A DNA stretch of 64,000 bases, taken from positions 3,286,001 through 3,350,000 of the forward strand of contig NZ_CP162023.1 in the NCBI RefSeq assembly GCF_041320275.1, given 5' to 3'. The position numbers and the translations under genes were made by a program. The stretch is from Mumia sp. Pv4-285. GTDB taxonomy: Bacteria > Actinomycetota > Actinomycetes > Propionibacteriales > Nocardioidaceae. The notes beneath the pieces were generated by a model, which worked only from the letters and a program-made list of their open reading frames with translations, did no database searches and was not told the origin of the DNA. Of the stretch, positions 23,838-32,204 are shown piece after piece (positions within the stretch are counted from its first letter, which is position 1; each line of letters begins with the position of its first letter).

Positions 23838-25184
23838 TCAGTTCCCGTAGACCCGTTTCAGGCCCTCGTCGAGCGCGGCGAGGGTCTCCTCGGCGTCCTG
23901 CTTGCCGAACATCAGCTTCGTGATCTCCGGATAGACGACCTCGTTCGCCTTCGACTGAAGGAGGCCGAAGTAGGCGGGGAAGAGCTGGTCCGCGCTACCG
24001 ACGACGTCGGCGATGCCAGGCAGACCGGGCGGACTGGGGACGTCCTTGACGGCCGAGACCTCTCCGATCTCCTCGGCGCGCGCGGTCTGGGTCTCGACGC
24101 TCGTGACACGACGGACCCATTCGAGCGCGAGCGGGATGTTCTCGCTCTCCGCATTGACCGACATGAGCTGCGCGGCGGCCATCATCCCTGCCTGGTCTCC
24201 GGTGCCGCCGTCGACCGTCGGGAAGGCGACGACGCCGAGCTCGAAGTCTGCTGGGATGACGTCCTTCATCTCGCTCACGAGCCAGCTGCCCATGAGGATC
24301 ATCCCGGCCTTCCCCTGGAAGAACTGGGCCTGAGCGGCGGTGAAGTCCGTCCCCTCGAATCCCTCGAGGAACGCGCCCTTGTCCCTCAGCTCCTCCATCT
24401 TCTCGAGGCCATCGAGGAAGCCGGGGTCGTCGGTGATGCTGCCCTTGCCCTCGATCAGCACTTCATGCGCCTTCTCGTAACCGACCGTGCGCATCCACAG
24501 GTTGTCGGTCCACATCCCCATGTAGGGCTCGAAGAGTCCCGTCACTGCGATCGGGTCGACGCCGGCCGAGGTGAGCTTGTCGGCAGCCGCCGTCAGGTCG
24601 TCCCACGTGGCCGGCGGAGCGATGCCGTTGTCCTTGAAGAGCTTCGCGTTGTAGAAGAGCACCTGCAGCGAGAGCTCGGACGGGACGCCGTAGACCTCCT
24701 TGCTCTCCGGGTGCTCCATGAACTGACGCACGGCGGGCGTGAAGGAGTCGAGCCACGGCGCGCCTGTGGTCTCGTCCTCCTGCTCCAGGTACGGCTTGAG
24801 GTCGAGGAGCTTGCCGTCGTCGGCCCATGCGAGCAACGCGTCGTTGGTGCCGTCGAACATCGTGTAGTCGACGTCGAGGCCGTCACCCGACCGCCACCGC
24901 TGCTCCAGCGCCGGGCGCGCCTCCGTGTTGGCGAACGTGAGCTTCACGTCCGTACCGGAGATGTCCTTCGCCATCGTGGCGGCGACGTCGTCCAAGAAGG
25001 CCAACGACGGTGTGCCCGTTGCCGGGAGGACGCCGACCTCGATCGGCCCTCCCTCGATCTCGCTCTGCCAGCTCGACGCCTCAGGCGCGTCGGGCTGGTC
25101 ATCTCCCCCGGAACCACATGCCGCCAGCGCCGTCATCGAGACGGCGACCGTCCCGGCGACCAACAACTTCCGCAAAGCAAACAC
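23838..25184 (-). CDS. Carbohydrate ABC substrate-binding lipoprotein
   Basis: This 448-residue protein is an extracellular solute-binding family 1 member. The lipoprotein signal begins VFALRKLLVAGTVAVSMTAL, with the lipobox LAAC and then GSGGDDQPD. The mature body has the usual GKAGMILMGSWLVSEM segment, which matches the conserved GxAAMxxxGxW motif of sugar-binding proteins. The start is GTG at 25182-25184. It belongs to the operon DapA-like lyase, binding protein, two permeases and SDR, headed by an IclR-like operator. The ligand is probably a sugar acid or oligosaccharide. Confidence 0.88.
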   Translation of the reverse strand: MFALRKLLVAGTVAVSMTALAACGSGGDDQPDAPEASSWQSEIEGGPIEVGVLPATGTPSLAFLDDVAATMAKDISGTDVKLTFANTEARPALEQRWRSGDGLDVDYTMFDGTNDALLAWADDGKLLDLKPYLEQEDETTGAPWLDSFTPAVRQFMEHPESKEVYGVPSELSLQVLFYNAKLFKDNGIAPPATWDDLTAAADKLTSAGVDPIAVTGLFEPYMGMWTDNLWMRTVGYEKAHEVLIEGKGSITDDPGFLDGLEKMEELRDKGAFLEGFEGTDFTAAQAQFFQGKAGMILMGSWLVSEMKDVIPADFELGVVAFPTVDGGTGDQAGMMAAAQLMSVNAESENIPLALEWVRRVTSVETQTARAEEIGEVSAVKDVPSPPGLPGIADVVGSADQLFPAYFGLLQSKANEVVYPEITKLMFGKQDAEETLAALDEGLKRVYGN

Positions 25185-25236
25185 TGCAGGTCATCCCCTT
25201 CATCGTTCGGTGGTTGTGCCAGTAGTTGGGCTGTCG

Positions 25237-26223
25237 TCAATGCCGCGGGGACAGATCTGGCAGCAGGTCCGAGAACTCCTCGAGGAAGACCTCGATCCGA
25301 CGCAGCTCTTCTGCGTCGAGCTGATGGGCCGGTCCGCGGCAGAAGTCGCTGGCGAACAGACCGCGACGGTACGAGATGCGCTTCTCGGCGGCGATGATGA
25401 GCTCGGTGTCGAGCATCCAGTACGAGATGTACGGGAGCAGGCGCCGGTGCAGGTCCTCCCCCGCCGCGACGTCGCCCGACTCGAGCAGGCTCCAGATCCG
25501 TACGTAGATCTCGGTGAACGAGCACCCGGGCTGAGTCCCGACGGCTCCGCGACGCCACGCGTCCGGAAGCTGCACGCCGGCGTATCCCTCGATCGAGGCG
25601 AGCGGAGGATCGAGCGCCGCCAGCTCTCCGATGAGACGCCCCGGCGGGCTCGACTCGACCTTGACGAGCCGGAGGTTGGGGTGAGCTGCGGCGAGGCCGG
25701 CGATGATGCCGGCATCGAGGCTCGTGCCGGTCTCCGACGGCGCGTACTGCAGCACCACCGGGGTGGGTGCGACGGCCTCGAGAACGGCGACCACGTGCTC
25801 GACGATCGCTCGCCGCGACGGCGTGAGGAGGTAGGGGGGAAGCAGGTTGATGAGGTCGGCGCCTGCGTCGACGGCCTGTCGCGCACGCTTCGCCGCGAGC
25901 ACGGTGGCGTGGTCCTGGACGGCGACGATGGCCGCGACGTCCTTGCGGGGGCCGGTGCGCCCGAGAAGGATCTCCAGGAGGCGGCTGCGCTCTCCCTCGG
26001 TCAGCTTGTAGAACTCCGACGCGAACCCGGGAAACATCATGCTGCTCACGCCGGTGCTGATCACGTGGTCGACGACTCGAGCGAACCCGATCTCGTCGAT
26101 CTCGCCCTCCTCCGTGAACGGGACCTCCAAAACCGGCGAGACGCCTGTGACGAGGGCAGCGGCGTCGCCGCTGACACCCTCCTGCACTTCGGTCGATGTC
26201 TTGGGTCCTGCGTCGATCGTCAT
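25237..26223 (-). CDS. DapA-family (dihydrodipicolinate synthase superfamily) lyase or dehydratase
   Basis: This 328-residue class I aldolase-fold enzyme has the Schiff-base lysine in NLRLVKVESSPPG at about residue 190 and the tyrosine in VLQYAPSETG at about 162. The usual GTTGE segment is replaced by FPGFASEFYKLTEGER. Relatives act on pyruvate-containing keto-deoxy sugar acids (aldolase) or deoxyglucarate (dehydratase); true lysine biosynthesis is unlikely here. The ATG at 26221-26223 has no strong ribosome site. It heads the importer operon. An IclR-like operator lies 39 nt upstream. Confidence 0.82.
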   Translation of the reverse strand: MTIDAGPKTSTEVQEGVSGDAAALVTGVSPVLEVPFTEEGEIDEIGFARVVDHVISTGVSSMMFPGFASEFYKLTEGERSRLLEILLGRTGPRKDVAAIVAVQDHATVLAAKRARQAVDAGADLINLLPPYLLTPSRRAIVEHVVAVLEAVAPTPVVLQYAPSETGTSLDAGIIAGLAAAHPNLRLVKVESSPPGRLIGELAALDPPLASIEGYAGVQLPDAWRRGAVGTQPGCSFTEIYVRIWSLLESGDVAAGEDLHRRLLPYISYWMLDTELIIAAEKRISYRRGLFASDFCRGPAHQLDAEELRRIEVFLEEFSDLLPDLSPRH

Positions 26224-26262
26224 CAGCTGTCTGCGCCCATCTCGAGTGAAGTTTCGTTATTT

Positions 26263-26276
26263 CGAAAACATTTTCG
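26263..26276. promoter_or_regulatory. IclR-like operator A (upstream of DapA-like gene)
   Basis: CGAAAA and TTTTCG form a perfect inverted repeat around CA. The flank GTTATTTCG (26256-26264) resembles GGTATTTCG at operator B (39705-39713). The 127-base gap between the divergon stop at 26351 and the gene at 26223 holds only this site and its presumed promoter. Confidence 0.6.
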
Positions 26277-26350
26277 CGTAGTCAGATACTAGAACGCCCC
26301 GTCGGCGGTCCACAAGGGGTTCGAGGGGATTGCCGCGGACGGGCCGCGCC

Positions 26351-27082
26351 TCAGCCGAGGAGCCTTGCCACGACGTTGCCGAGCACCTCGGCACGCTCTG
26401 CCGCGCTGATCGGCCACTCCGTGACCCGCCTCAGCTCGGCCTCGGGGACGGTGTAGGGAGCATCCGTCGAGAAGACCAGACGCGACGCACCGATGCCGCT
26501 GTCCTCGGCAAGGGCCGACAGGACCGTGTCCCAGGGGGCGTAGCAGGTGTCGCCGTAGAGGTTCGGGGCGTAGCGCAGGGCGGGCGCCGCGTCGATCCAG
26601 AAGTCGGTCGCACCACTACGTCCCATCACGAACGGGACTTCGGGGAAGCGCCGCGCAAGGCTGGCGAGCGGTAGCGGGAGTGCGTTCGGCGGCGTCCCTG
26701 TCCGGACGTAGACGAACCAGCCTTCGTCCCCAGCGAGCTCGATGAGCGGGTCGAGGAGCCCATCGAGCAGGTCGAAGCCTTGAAGGACGCTGTCGACGCA
26801 CAGCGCTCGCGCACCGGCGTCTCGAGCGCGTCGCAGCTCGTCGACCGCTGCCGCCCCTCGCCACGGATTGGCGACCGCATACGGGATCAGCCGCCCCTCG
26901 GACGCCCGGGCTGCCGCGACGACCCGCTCGTTGCCCTCGCGGTTGTCGACGGCGATGCACCGCTCGTCCGGTGCGACCAGTGCCCGGTCGATCCCGAGGC
27001 GATCCATGGAGGAGAGGAGGTCGTCGCGTTCGAGCACGACTTCTCGACCGCGACCGAGCCGGACGTGCGCGTCGATGATCAT
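26351..27082 (-). CDS. Degenerate amidohydrolase (PF04909-like) with His-to-Arg ligand changes
   Basis: This 243-residue protein aligns by eye with the amidohydrolase at 29060-29821, but the metal ligands are changed. The HxH of strand 1 reads DAHVRLG, the LSHDGTPP histidine is arginine in VYVRTGTPP, and the GHGG histidine is arginine in VMGRSGATD; only the late aspartate (FSTDAPYT) is kept. It is therefore unlikely to be a metal-dependent hydrolase and may bind an anionic ligand or act as a partner subunit (inference). ATG at 27082 overlaps the previous stop (ATGA). It is the last gene of the five-gene operon. Confidence 0.78.
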   Translation of the reverse strand: MIIDAHVRLGRGREVVLERDDLLSSMDRLGIDRALVAPDERCIAVDNREGNERVVAAARASEGRLIPYAVANPWRGAAAVDELRRARDAGARALCVDSVLQGFDLLDGLLDPLIELAGDEGWFVYVRTGTPPNALPLPLASLARRFPEVPFVMGRSGATDFWIDAAPALRYAPNLYGDTCYAPWDTVLSALAEDSGIGASRLVFSTDAPYTVPEAELRRVTEWPISAAERAEVLGNVVARLLG

Positions 27083-27960
27083 GCCGGCGCGCCGACGCTC
27101 AGTCCGAGCGCGGACAGCGCGTCGGCGTGGATGATTCCCTCGATGAGCTCGCCCGGAACCCTCGGCAACGCCGTCCCCTCGAGGATCGAGTTCACGGCAC
27201 GTAGACCGGCGATCGCTTCTCCGGTGTTGGCGATGGGGAAGTCGGATCCGAGCAGCAGCTTGTGCGTGCATCCCCACTCGACGGCCGCGAGCAGCGACTC
27301 GTAGCAGACCCACGGGCGCAGGTAGATCGACGACACGTCGGCGTACACGTGCGGGTGCTTCCGGATCGTCACGACCGTCTCCTTGCCCCACGGGTGCCCC
27401 ATGTGGGCCATCACGATCCTCAGCTCGGGAAACCGCAGCGCGACCTCGTCGGTCACCAACGGATACGTGTAGCGCAGCGGCGCGGCGCGGATCGGCGAAG
27501 CACCCTGGTGGAAGACGATCGGGAGGGCGTTCCGCTCGCAGTAGCCGTAGAAGGCGAGCGCCTCGTCGCCGAGCGGGTCGAAGTTCTGATAGTTCGGCCC
27601 CAGCTTGACGCCCACGAGACCGAGCTCGCGGCACCGCTCGGCCTCGTCGAACGCGTCGGGCTCCGTCGGATCCACCGACATGAACCCGATCCGCCGGGAA
27701 GGATCGTGTGCGACGAACTCTGCCGTGGCGTCGTTCGTCCGCTCGGGGGGATGCGGGATGCCGGTCGCGGCCGCCGGGTCGGGCACGGCGATGTTGAAGA
27801 CGATCGTGACGTCAGCGGCATCCATCGCGGTGTCGAAGTCCGCCCAGGAGTTCGTCGTGACCACGGGGCGATCCGTACGCCAGGTCGTGAACACCTGGCG
27901 TTCGGCGTCCGGCACGGCATCCCGGTGCGTGGGTGTGTGGGCGTGGACGTCGACGATCAT
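27079..27960 (-). CDS. Amidohydrolase family 2 metal-dependent hydrolase
   Basis: This 293-residue TIM-barrel protein keeps the full ligand set of PF04909 enzymes: HAH in VDVHAHTPTH, His in IVFHQGASP, His in MAHMGHPWG and Asp in LGSDFPIAN. Known relatives hydrolyse sugar lactones or pyrone-dicarboxylate lactone, or decarboxylate hydroxybenzoates. In this setting a lactone or cyclic amide opening is the natural guess. It is translationally coupled to the enolase-family gene before it (stop 27957) and to the degenerate paralogue after it by ATGA overlaps. Confidence 0.82.
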   Translation of the reverse strand: MIVDVHAHTPTHRDAVPDAERQVFTTWRTDRPVVTTNSWADFDTAMDAADVTIVFNIAVPDPAAATGIPHPPERTNDATAEFVAHDPSRRIGFMSVDPTEPDAFDEAERCRELGLVGVKLGPNYQNFDPLGDEALAFYGYCERNALPIVFHQGASPIRAAPLRYTYPLVTDEVALRFPELRIVMAHMGHPWGKETVVTIRKHPHVYADVSSIYLRPWVCYESLLAAVEWGCTHKLLLGSDFPIANTGEAIAGLRAVNSILEGTALPRVPGELIEGIIHADALSALGLSVGAPA

Positions 27961-29063
27961 CGGAGCTCCTCGATCAGGTCAGGTCGTGGGCGGACACCGA
28001 GGCCGGGGCCGGCGCCCAGCCGGACCGTGCGGCCGTCGGTGTCGAGCGGGGCGGCGAGCACGTCCTCGCGGTAGTAGAAGGCGCCGATGACGTCTGACGG
28101 GATGCTCGACGACAACCGTGGGAGAGCGCACGCGACGTGCAGCTGCGCCGCAGCCCCGAGACCGAACTCACCGTTCGAGCCGATCACCACGTCGAGACCG
28201 AACTCGGCCGCGACACTCCCCATCGCGAACGCACGTCCCGGCCCTCCGCTCTTGCCGACGTAGAGGCTCACGCAGTCCGCGGCATCAGCGCGGACCAACC
28301 GCGTGAGGTCCGCCATCCCGAAGACCGCTTCGTCGGCGATCACCGGGAGACCGTACCTGCGGGCGGCGGCGAGGCCTTCGAGGTCGTCGGGGTCGACGGG
28401 CTGCTCGATGAAAGCCGCGCCGGCCGAGGCGATCAGCGGGATCGCGCGCGCAGCATCCGTCCGGCTCCATCCGCCGTTCGCATCAGCTCCCACGAACACG
28501 TCGGGGCCGACCACGTCTCGTACGTGCCGCACGCGCTCGACGTCACCGTCGACCCCCAGACCCACCTTCACCTTGAAGGCGTCGAAACCGAGTCGTCGCG
28601 CTGCGGCGACCATCGGGGGGAGAGCGTCTCCGTCTCCCGACAGCGAGAGCTTGATGTCGACGACGTCGCGCCGGGGACCCCCGAGCGCGACCGCGAGCGG
28701 GACGTCGAGCGTCCGCGCGTAGGCGTCCCAGAGCGCTGTGGAGACGCCGGCCTTCGTGAAGGGATTCCGCGCGAGCACGCGGTCCATCACGTCCTCGAGA
28801 TCGGCCACAGGGGCGATCGGACGTCCGATGATCGCCGGCGCCAGCAGGGTGCGTACGAAGTGCTCGGCGGTGGTGCCGTCCTCACCGCTCCACAACGGCG
28901 TCGCGCTCACCTCGCCAAAACCCTCGACCCCGTCGCTCGTCACGATCCGGACCAGGAGGAAGTCGGACCTGGCATGCACGCCGCGCGCACCGCGCACGAC
29001 GAGGTCGGGGTTCACTTCGAGCGTCATCGGTGCCGTGTGGACGGCGGCGACGGTCGCTCTCAT
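27957..29063 (-). CDS. Enolase-superfamily enzyme, MLE subgroup (cycloisomerase/epimerase type)
   Basis: This 368-residue protein has the capping domain (RATVAAVHTAPM, LLVRIVTSDGVEGFGEVS) and barrel residues of the muconate-lactonising subgroup: the KxK lysines in AFKVKVG, metal ligands in VGADANGGWS, FIEQPV and IADEAVFG, and the second acid/base lysine in LYVGKSGG. The sequence SNGEFGLGAAAQLH follows. MLE-group enzymes abstract the proton alpha to a carboxylate in cycloisomerisation, dehydration or epimerisation. The reaction here is unknown. I chose ATG at 29061-29063, which overlaps the upstream stop; the longer frame runs into that gene. Confidence 0.84.
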   Translation of the reverse strand: MRATVAAVHTAPMTLEVNPDLVVRGARGVHARSDFLLVRIVTSDGVEGFGEVSATPLWSGEDGTTAEHFVRTLLAPAIIGRPIAPVADLEDVMDRVLARNPFTKAGVSTALWDAYARTLDVPLAVALGGPRRDVVDIKLSLSGDGDALPPMVAAARRLGFDAFKVKVGLGVDGDVERVRHVRDVVGPDVFVGADANGGWSRTDAARAIPLIASAGAAFIEQPVDPDDLEGLAAARRYGLPVIADEAVFGMADLTRLVRADAADCVSLYVGKSGGPGRAFAMGSVAAEFGLDVVIGSNGEFGLGAAAQLHVACALPRLSSSIPSDVIGAFYYREDVLAAPLDTDGRTVRLGAGPGLGVRPRPDLIEELR

Positions 29064-29821
29064 CGCGGACCGGCGAGGAGCGCGCGAGGGTTGTCGACGA
29101 GCATCGCGTGGCGTTGCGCGGGCGTGATGCCCCACCCGTCGATCTCTTGGACCCGAGCGACCGCGTAGTCCTGGCTGGTGCGGTCGGAGAGACCGGCGTC
29201 GGTGCCGAAGAGCACCTTGTGCGGTGGTGCTGCAGCAAGGATGGCGCGTGCCGCGTACGGCGGGGTGCCGCAGATGCAGAGGTAGAGGTTCTCCGTCTCC
29301 ACCACCGCCGCGAGCGCCTCACGCCACGTGTCGTGCAGACCTCCGTGCCCGAGGACGACCTGGAGCGTCGGATGACGGCGCGCGAGCGCGGCGATCTGGG
29401 TGGCAGTCGAGTACGGCGGGGTGCCGTCGTGGCTGAGCAGGATGCCGCCCGCCCCCGCGAGCACCTCGCAGACCGGGTCGAGGCCGGCCTCGTGCATGCT
29501 GAACCCCTGCAACCAAGGATGGAGCTTGAGCCCGCGGAGACCGAGCGGCCCCATCATCCGCTCCACCTCCGCTGCAGCACCATCGAGTCGGGGATGGACG
29601 GTGCCGAAACCGAGCAGCCGGTCGGGATGCTCACCGACGAACGCCGCAAGATCGTCGTTCGTCGTCGGCGAGGGGTCGAACAGGCCGTCATGGCTGAGGA
29701 CGACGGCTTGTTCGATCCCCGCCCCGTCCATGAATGCGACGAAGTCGTCGACCCCGAAGGCGACCCCTCCCAGCCAGCTGGTGGTACGCCAGGACGGCGT
29801 GTGGGTGTGGAAGTCGATCAC
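29060..29821 (-). CDS. Amidohydrolase family 2 metal-dependent hydrolase
   Basis: This 253-residue hydrolase starts at GTG 29819-29821 (VIDFHTHTPSW), overlapping the creatininase-family stop as GTGA. Metal ligands are complete: HTH in strand 1, His in LLSHDGTPPY, His in VLGHGGLHDTW and Asp in FGTDAGLSD. It is the closest visible relative of the degenerate protein at 26351-27082. The longer open frame with ATG at 29944 lies inside the creatininase-family gene. Two intact amidohydrolases in one operon suggest two successive hydrolytic ring or ester openings, or different specificities. Confidence 0.82.
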   Translation of the reverse strand: MIDFHTHTPSWRTTSWLGGVAFGVDDFVAFMDGAGIEQAVVLSHDGLFDPSPTTNDDLAAFVGEHPDRLLGFGTVHPRLDGAAAEVERMMGPLGLRGLKLHPWLQGFSMHEAGLDPVCEVLAGAGGILLSHDGTPPYSTATQIAALARRHPTLQVVLGHGGLHDTWREALAAVVETENLYLCICGTPPYAARAILAAAPPHKVLFGTDAGLSDRTSQDYAVARVQEIDGWGITPAQRHAMLVDNPRALLAGPR

Positions 29822-30567
29822 AGCGCCTCGGCCAGCTCGATGAAACGGTCGGCCGCTCGCGCCACGAGGTGGTCGAGCCGACTCCGTCCGGCCACCGCCT
29901 CCGCCTTGGCAGGCTCGTCGGTGTAGCCGTCGATCGCCTGCCACAGCGCGGGCGTGTGGACGCCCACGTCCTCGACCGCCAGGACCGCAGGACTCGTCGA
30001 CCGCGCCTCCGGGACGGTTGTCGTCTCAGGGTGGAGCGCCAGCATCAAGGACGTCTCGAACTCGCCCGCGTGCCCTGGGGCGAAGACGTCGTCCTCCCGA
30101 GGAGCCAGCCGCCAGTAGTCGAGGTGGGCCACGGCGAGTCCGAGGGACGATGCGGCGTCGGCGGCTGCCGCCTGGCAGATACCGACGTTCCCACCGTGGC
30201 CGTTGACCACGACCACGCGTCGACCGCCCTGTGCCGCGACCGATCCGAACACGTCGCCGAGGAGGGCGAGGAGCGTCGCCGGCTTCAGCGAGAGCGTCCC
30301 GCCGAACGGCAGATGGTGGCCCGAGACTCCGTAGCCGATCGTCGGCGCGACGAGGAGAGTGCGGCTCGACCGCTGGGCCGCGGCCTGCGAGCCCTGCCAG
30401 GCGACCGCTTCCGCCAGGAAGGCGTCCGTGCCCGTGGCCAGATGAGGTCCGTGCTGCTCGGTCGCCCCGACGGGGACGACGACCAGCGCGTCCGGCAACC
30501 AGCGTCCGAGGGCCTCGCGACCAGACTGCGACCAGAGTGCGGCGACTGAACCCACACCGACCTCCAT
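29818..30567 (-). CDS. Creatininase-family amidohydrolase
   Basis: This 249-residue protein has the creatininase metal motifs VPVGATEQHGPHLATGTD, HHLPFGGTLSL and VVNGHGGNVG, and the later acidic segment HAGEFETSLML. The family hydrolyses cyclic or linear amides (creatinine, formamide intermediates) and includes the mycofactocin peptidase MftE, but no mft genes lie here. The ATG at 30565-30567 has no good ribosome site and lies only 11 nt from an IclR-like palindrome, so a leaderless mRNA is possible. It heads the five-gene operon running to 26351. Confidence 0.84.
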   Translation of the reverse strand: MEVGVGSVAALWSQSGREALGRWLPDALVVVPVGATEQHGPHLATGTDAFLAEAVAWQGSQAAAQRSSRTLLVAPTIGYGVSGHHLPFGGTLSLKPATLLALLGDVFGSVAAQGGRRVVVVNGHGGNVGICQAAAADAASSLGLAVAHLDYWRLAPREDDVFAPGHAGEFETSLMLALHPETTTVPEARSTSPAVLAVEDVGVHTPALWQAIDGYTDEPAKAEAVAGRSRLDHLVARAADRFIELAEAL

Positions 30568-30578
30568 GCTCGAAATAC

Positions 30579-30593
30579 CGGAAATGATTTCCG
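30579..30593. promoter_or_regulatory. IclR-like operator C (upstream of creatininase operon)
   Basis: CGGAAAT-G-ATTTCCG is a perfect 15-bp palindrome. From memory its core matches the E. coli IclR consensus TGGAAATNATTTCCA. It sits in the 37-nt gap between the iclR-family stop (30605) and the creatininase-family ATG (30567). Confidence 0.8.
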
Positions 30594-30604
30594 ATACGCG
30601 AACA

Positions 30605-31426
30605 TTACGAGACCGGAACCGCCCTTGGCAACGATTCGGCGGGACATCCAAGGCGCCGTGAGACCTCGGTCGTCAGACCGACCAGCCCCGTGGCGGCGTC
30701 CCGCATGCGATCCGGTGTGAGGTCACGCGCGAAGCCCGTCACACCCAACGCCCCGGCGACGTGGCCGTCGATCCCGAAGAACGGGGCGGCCACGCATGAG
30801 ATCTCGGCCTGCTCCTCTTCCTCCTCCATCGCATAGCCGTGCTGGCGCACGTCCTCGAGGAGCGAGAGGAAGGCCTTGCGCCCGCCCTTCGGCGCATTGG
30901 GGCCGCGGCCCGGCGTCAGCCTCGACAACAGCGGCTCGAGCTCGTCGGGGTCGAGGTACGCGGCGATGGCGCGGCCCAGGGCCGTGAGGTTGAAGGGAGC
31001 AATCTTGCCGGAGTAGGTGTCGAACTGGACGAATCCTGGCGTCGCGGCCTTGGCGACGTACACCACCGAGTGTCCGTCGAGAACCCCCATGTGCACGGGC
31101 ATGCCGAGCTTGTCGGCGAGCATCCTCATCTCACTCGTCGCCACCCTCGAGAGGTCCGCGTCGCGGACCAGCTGGCTCGCGAGCCCGTACAGCCGCAGCG
31201 TCGGGCGCCAGAAGTGGCTGCGCCCGACCACGCGCCGCGTGGCGTACCCGCGCTGCTCGAGCGTGTAGACGATGCTCGCGCAGGTCGCCAGCGGGATGTT
31301 GGTCACCTTGGCGAGGGCCGTGAGCGTGAGCTCCTCCTCGGCCTCGACCAGGTGCTCGAGAACCGTGAGAGCCCGGTCAACCCCAGGGGACGCCGGCCGA
31401 TCTCCCGCCTTGCTGCGATCATCCAT
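30605..31426 (-). CDS. IclR-family transcriptional regulator
   Basis: This 273-residue protein has an N-terminal winged helix (GVDRALTVLEHLVEAEEELTLTALAKVTNIPLATCASIVYTLEQRGYATR) and a C-terminal IclR effector domain with the usual FNLTALGRAIAAYL and ISCVAAPFFGIDGHVAGALGVTG segments. The ATG at 31426 follows AAAGG. It is divergent from the KDPG-aldolase/kinase pair and directly precedes the creatininase operon on the same strand. IclR-like palindromes occur before four transcription units of this region, so it is probably their common regulator, most likely a repressor released by a pathway acid. Confidence 0.9.
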   Translation of the reverse strand: MDDRSKAGDRPASPGVDRALTVLEHLVEAEEELTLTALAKVTNIPLATCASIVYTLEQRGYATRRVVGRSHFWRPTLRLYGLASQLVRDADLSRVATSEMRMLADKLGMPVHMGVLDGHSVVYVAKAATPGFVQFDTYSGKIAPFNLTALGRAIAAYLDPDELEPLLSRLTPGRGPNAPKGGRKAFLSLLEDVRQHGYAMEEEEEQAEISCVAAPFFGIDGHVAGALGVTGFARDLTPDRMRDAATGLVGLTTEVSRRLGCPAESLPRAVPVS

Positions 31427-31522
31427 GGGTCAACCTTTGCCTCTCGTCGCCGTTGCCGGTGCATCGTTGCAGTGGGCAGAATGGTGAAACGTCGCCGCCC
31501 GGGCCTAGACTATTCTATATCT

Positions 31523-31537
31523 CGAATGTGTCTTCAC
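31523..31537. promoter_or_regulatory. Possible IclR-like operator D (upstream of aldolase/kinase)
   Basis: CGAATGTGTCTTCAC matches operator B (CGGAAATGTCTTCCG) at 10 of 15 positions. It lies in the divergent gap between iclR and the aldolase, just downstream of a TATTCT/TATATC-rich segment that could be the -10 region. It is the weakest of the four sites. Confidence 0.4.
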
Positions 31538-31559
31538 AATGCCGAAGAAAGGTCTGCGT

Positions 31560-32204
31560 GTGGCGAGTCTCCCGGTCTCGGGCCCAAGCATCACCGGTGT
31601 CGTAGCAATCGTCCGCCTTCGCGGCACGGCTGCCCCCGACGCTCTCGTCGACGCGCTCGTCGACGGCGGTGTCACCTTCCTCGAGGTCACCGCAACGACA
31701 CCCGGCGCATGCGCCACGATCGAGCGCTGGCGCCGACGACGACCCGAGGCCAGGGTCGGCATGGGGACCGTCCGGACGCCCGACGACGCGCGCGCTGCGA
31801 TCTCGGCGGGTGCCCACTTCCTCGTGACGCCGACGACCGTCCCCGGCGTCCTCGCCGTCGCCGGCGAGCACGGTGTCCCCGTGGCCTGCGGCGCGCTCAC
31901 CCCCACAGAGATCGACCAGGCGTGGCGTCTCGGCGCCGACGTCGTCAAGGTCTTCCCGGTCGCGAGCGTCGGTGGCCCGGACTACCTCCGCGCCGTGCGC
32001 GACCCTCTCCCGGAGGTCCCGCTCCTGCCCACAGGCGGTGTCGACCGCGGCAACATCCGGGCCTACGCGTCGGCGGGAGCAGTCGGCGTCGGTGTCGGAA
32101 GCTCTCTCGTCAGTGAACACGCGGTCGTCGGGGAGCACTGGGACGACCTCCGGGCACGCGCGCGGTCGTTCGTCGACGCCTGGAAGGAGACCGCTGATGC
32201 CTGA
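31560..32204 (+). CDS. KDPG/KHG-type 2-keto-3-deoxy-phosphosugar aldolase
   Basis: This 214-residue class I aldolase has the glutamate in FLEVTATTPGA, the loop VGMGTVRTPDDA and the Schiff-base lysine in DVVKVFPVASVGGPDYLRAV, then LPTGGVDRGNIRAY. It would cleave a 2-keto-3-deoxy-6-phospho-sugar acid to pyruvate and a phosphorylated aldehyde. I prefer GTG at 31560 with GAAAGG about 7 nt upstream, giving the normal family length; ATG at 31539 is the alternative. The kinase gene overlaps its end by 8 nt, giving a kinase-aldolase pair as in the Entner-Doudoroff branch for sugar acids. Confidence 0.88.
   Translation: MASLPVSGPSITGVVAIVRLRGTAAPDALVDALVDGGVTFLEVTATTPGACATIERWRRRRPEARVGMGTVRTPDDARAAISAGAHFLVTPTTVPGVLAVAGEHGVPVACGALTPTEIDQAWRLGADVVKVFPVASVGGPDYLRAVRDPLPEVPLLPTGGVDRGNIRAYASAGAVGVGVGSSLVSEHAVVGEHWDDLRARARSFVDAWKETADA

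Noticed and set aside
29818-30567. Mycofactocin peptidase MftE
   Set aside because: The creatininase fold fits, but no mftA, mftB, mftC or mftF genes are nearby and the operon context is hydrolytic catabolism.
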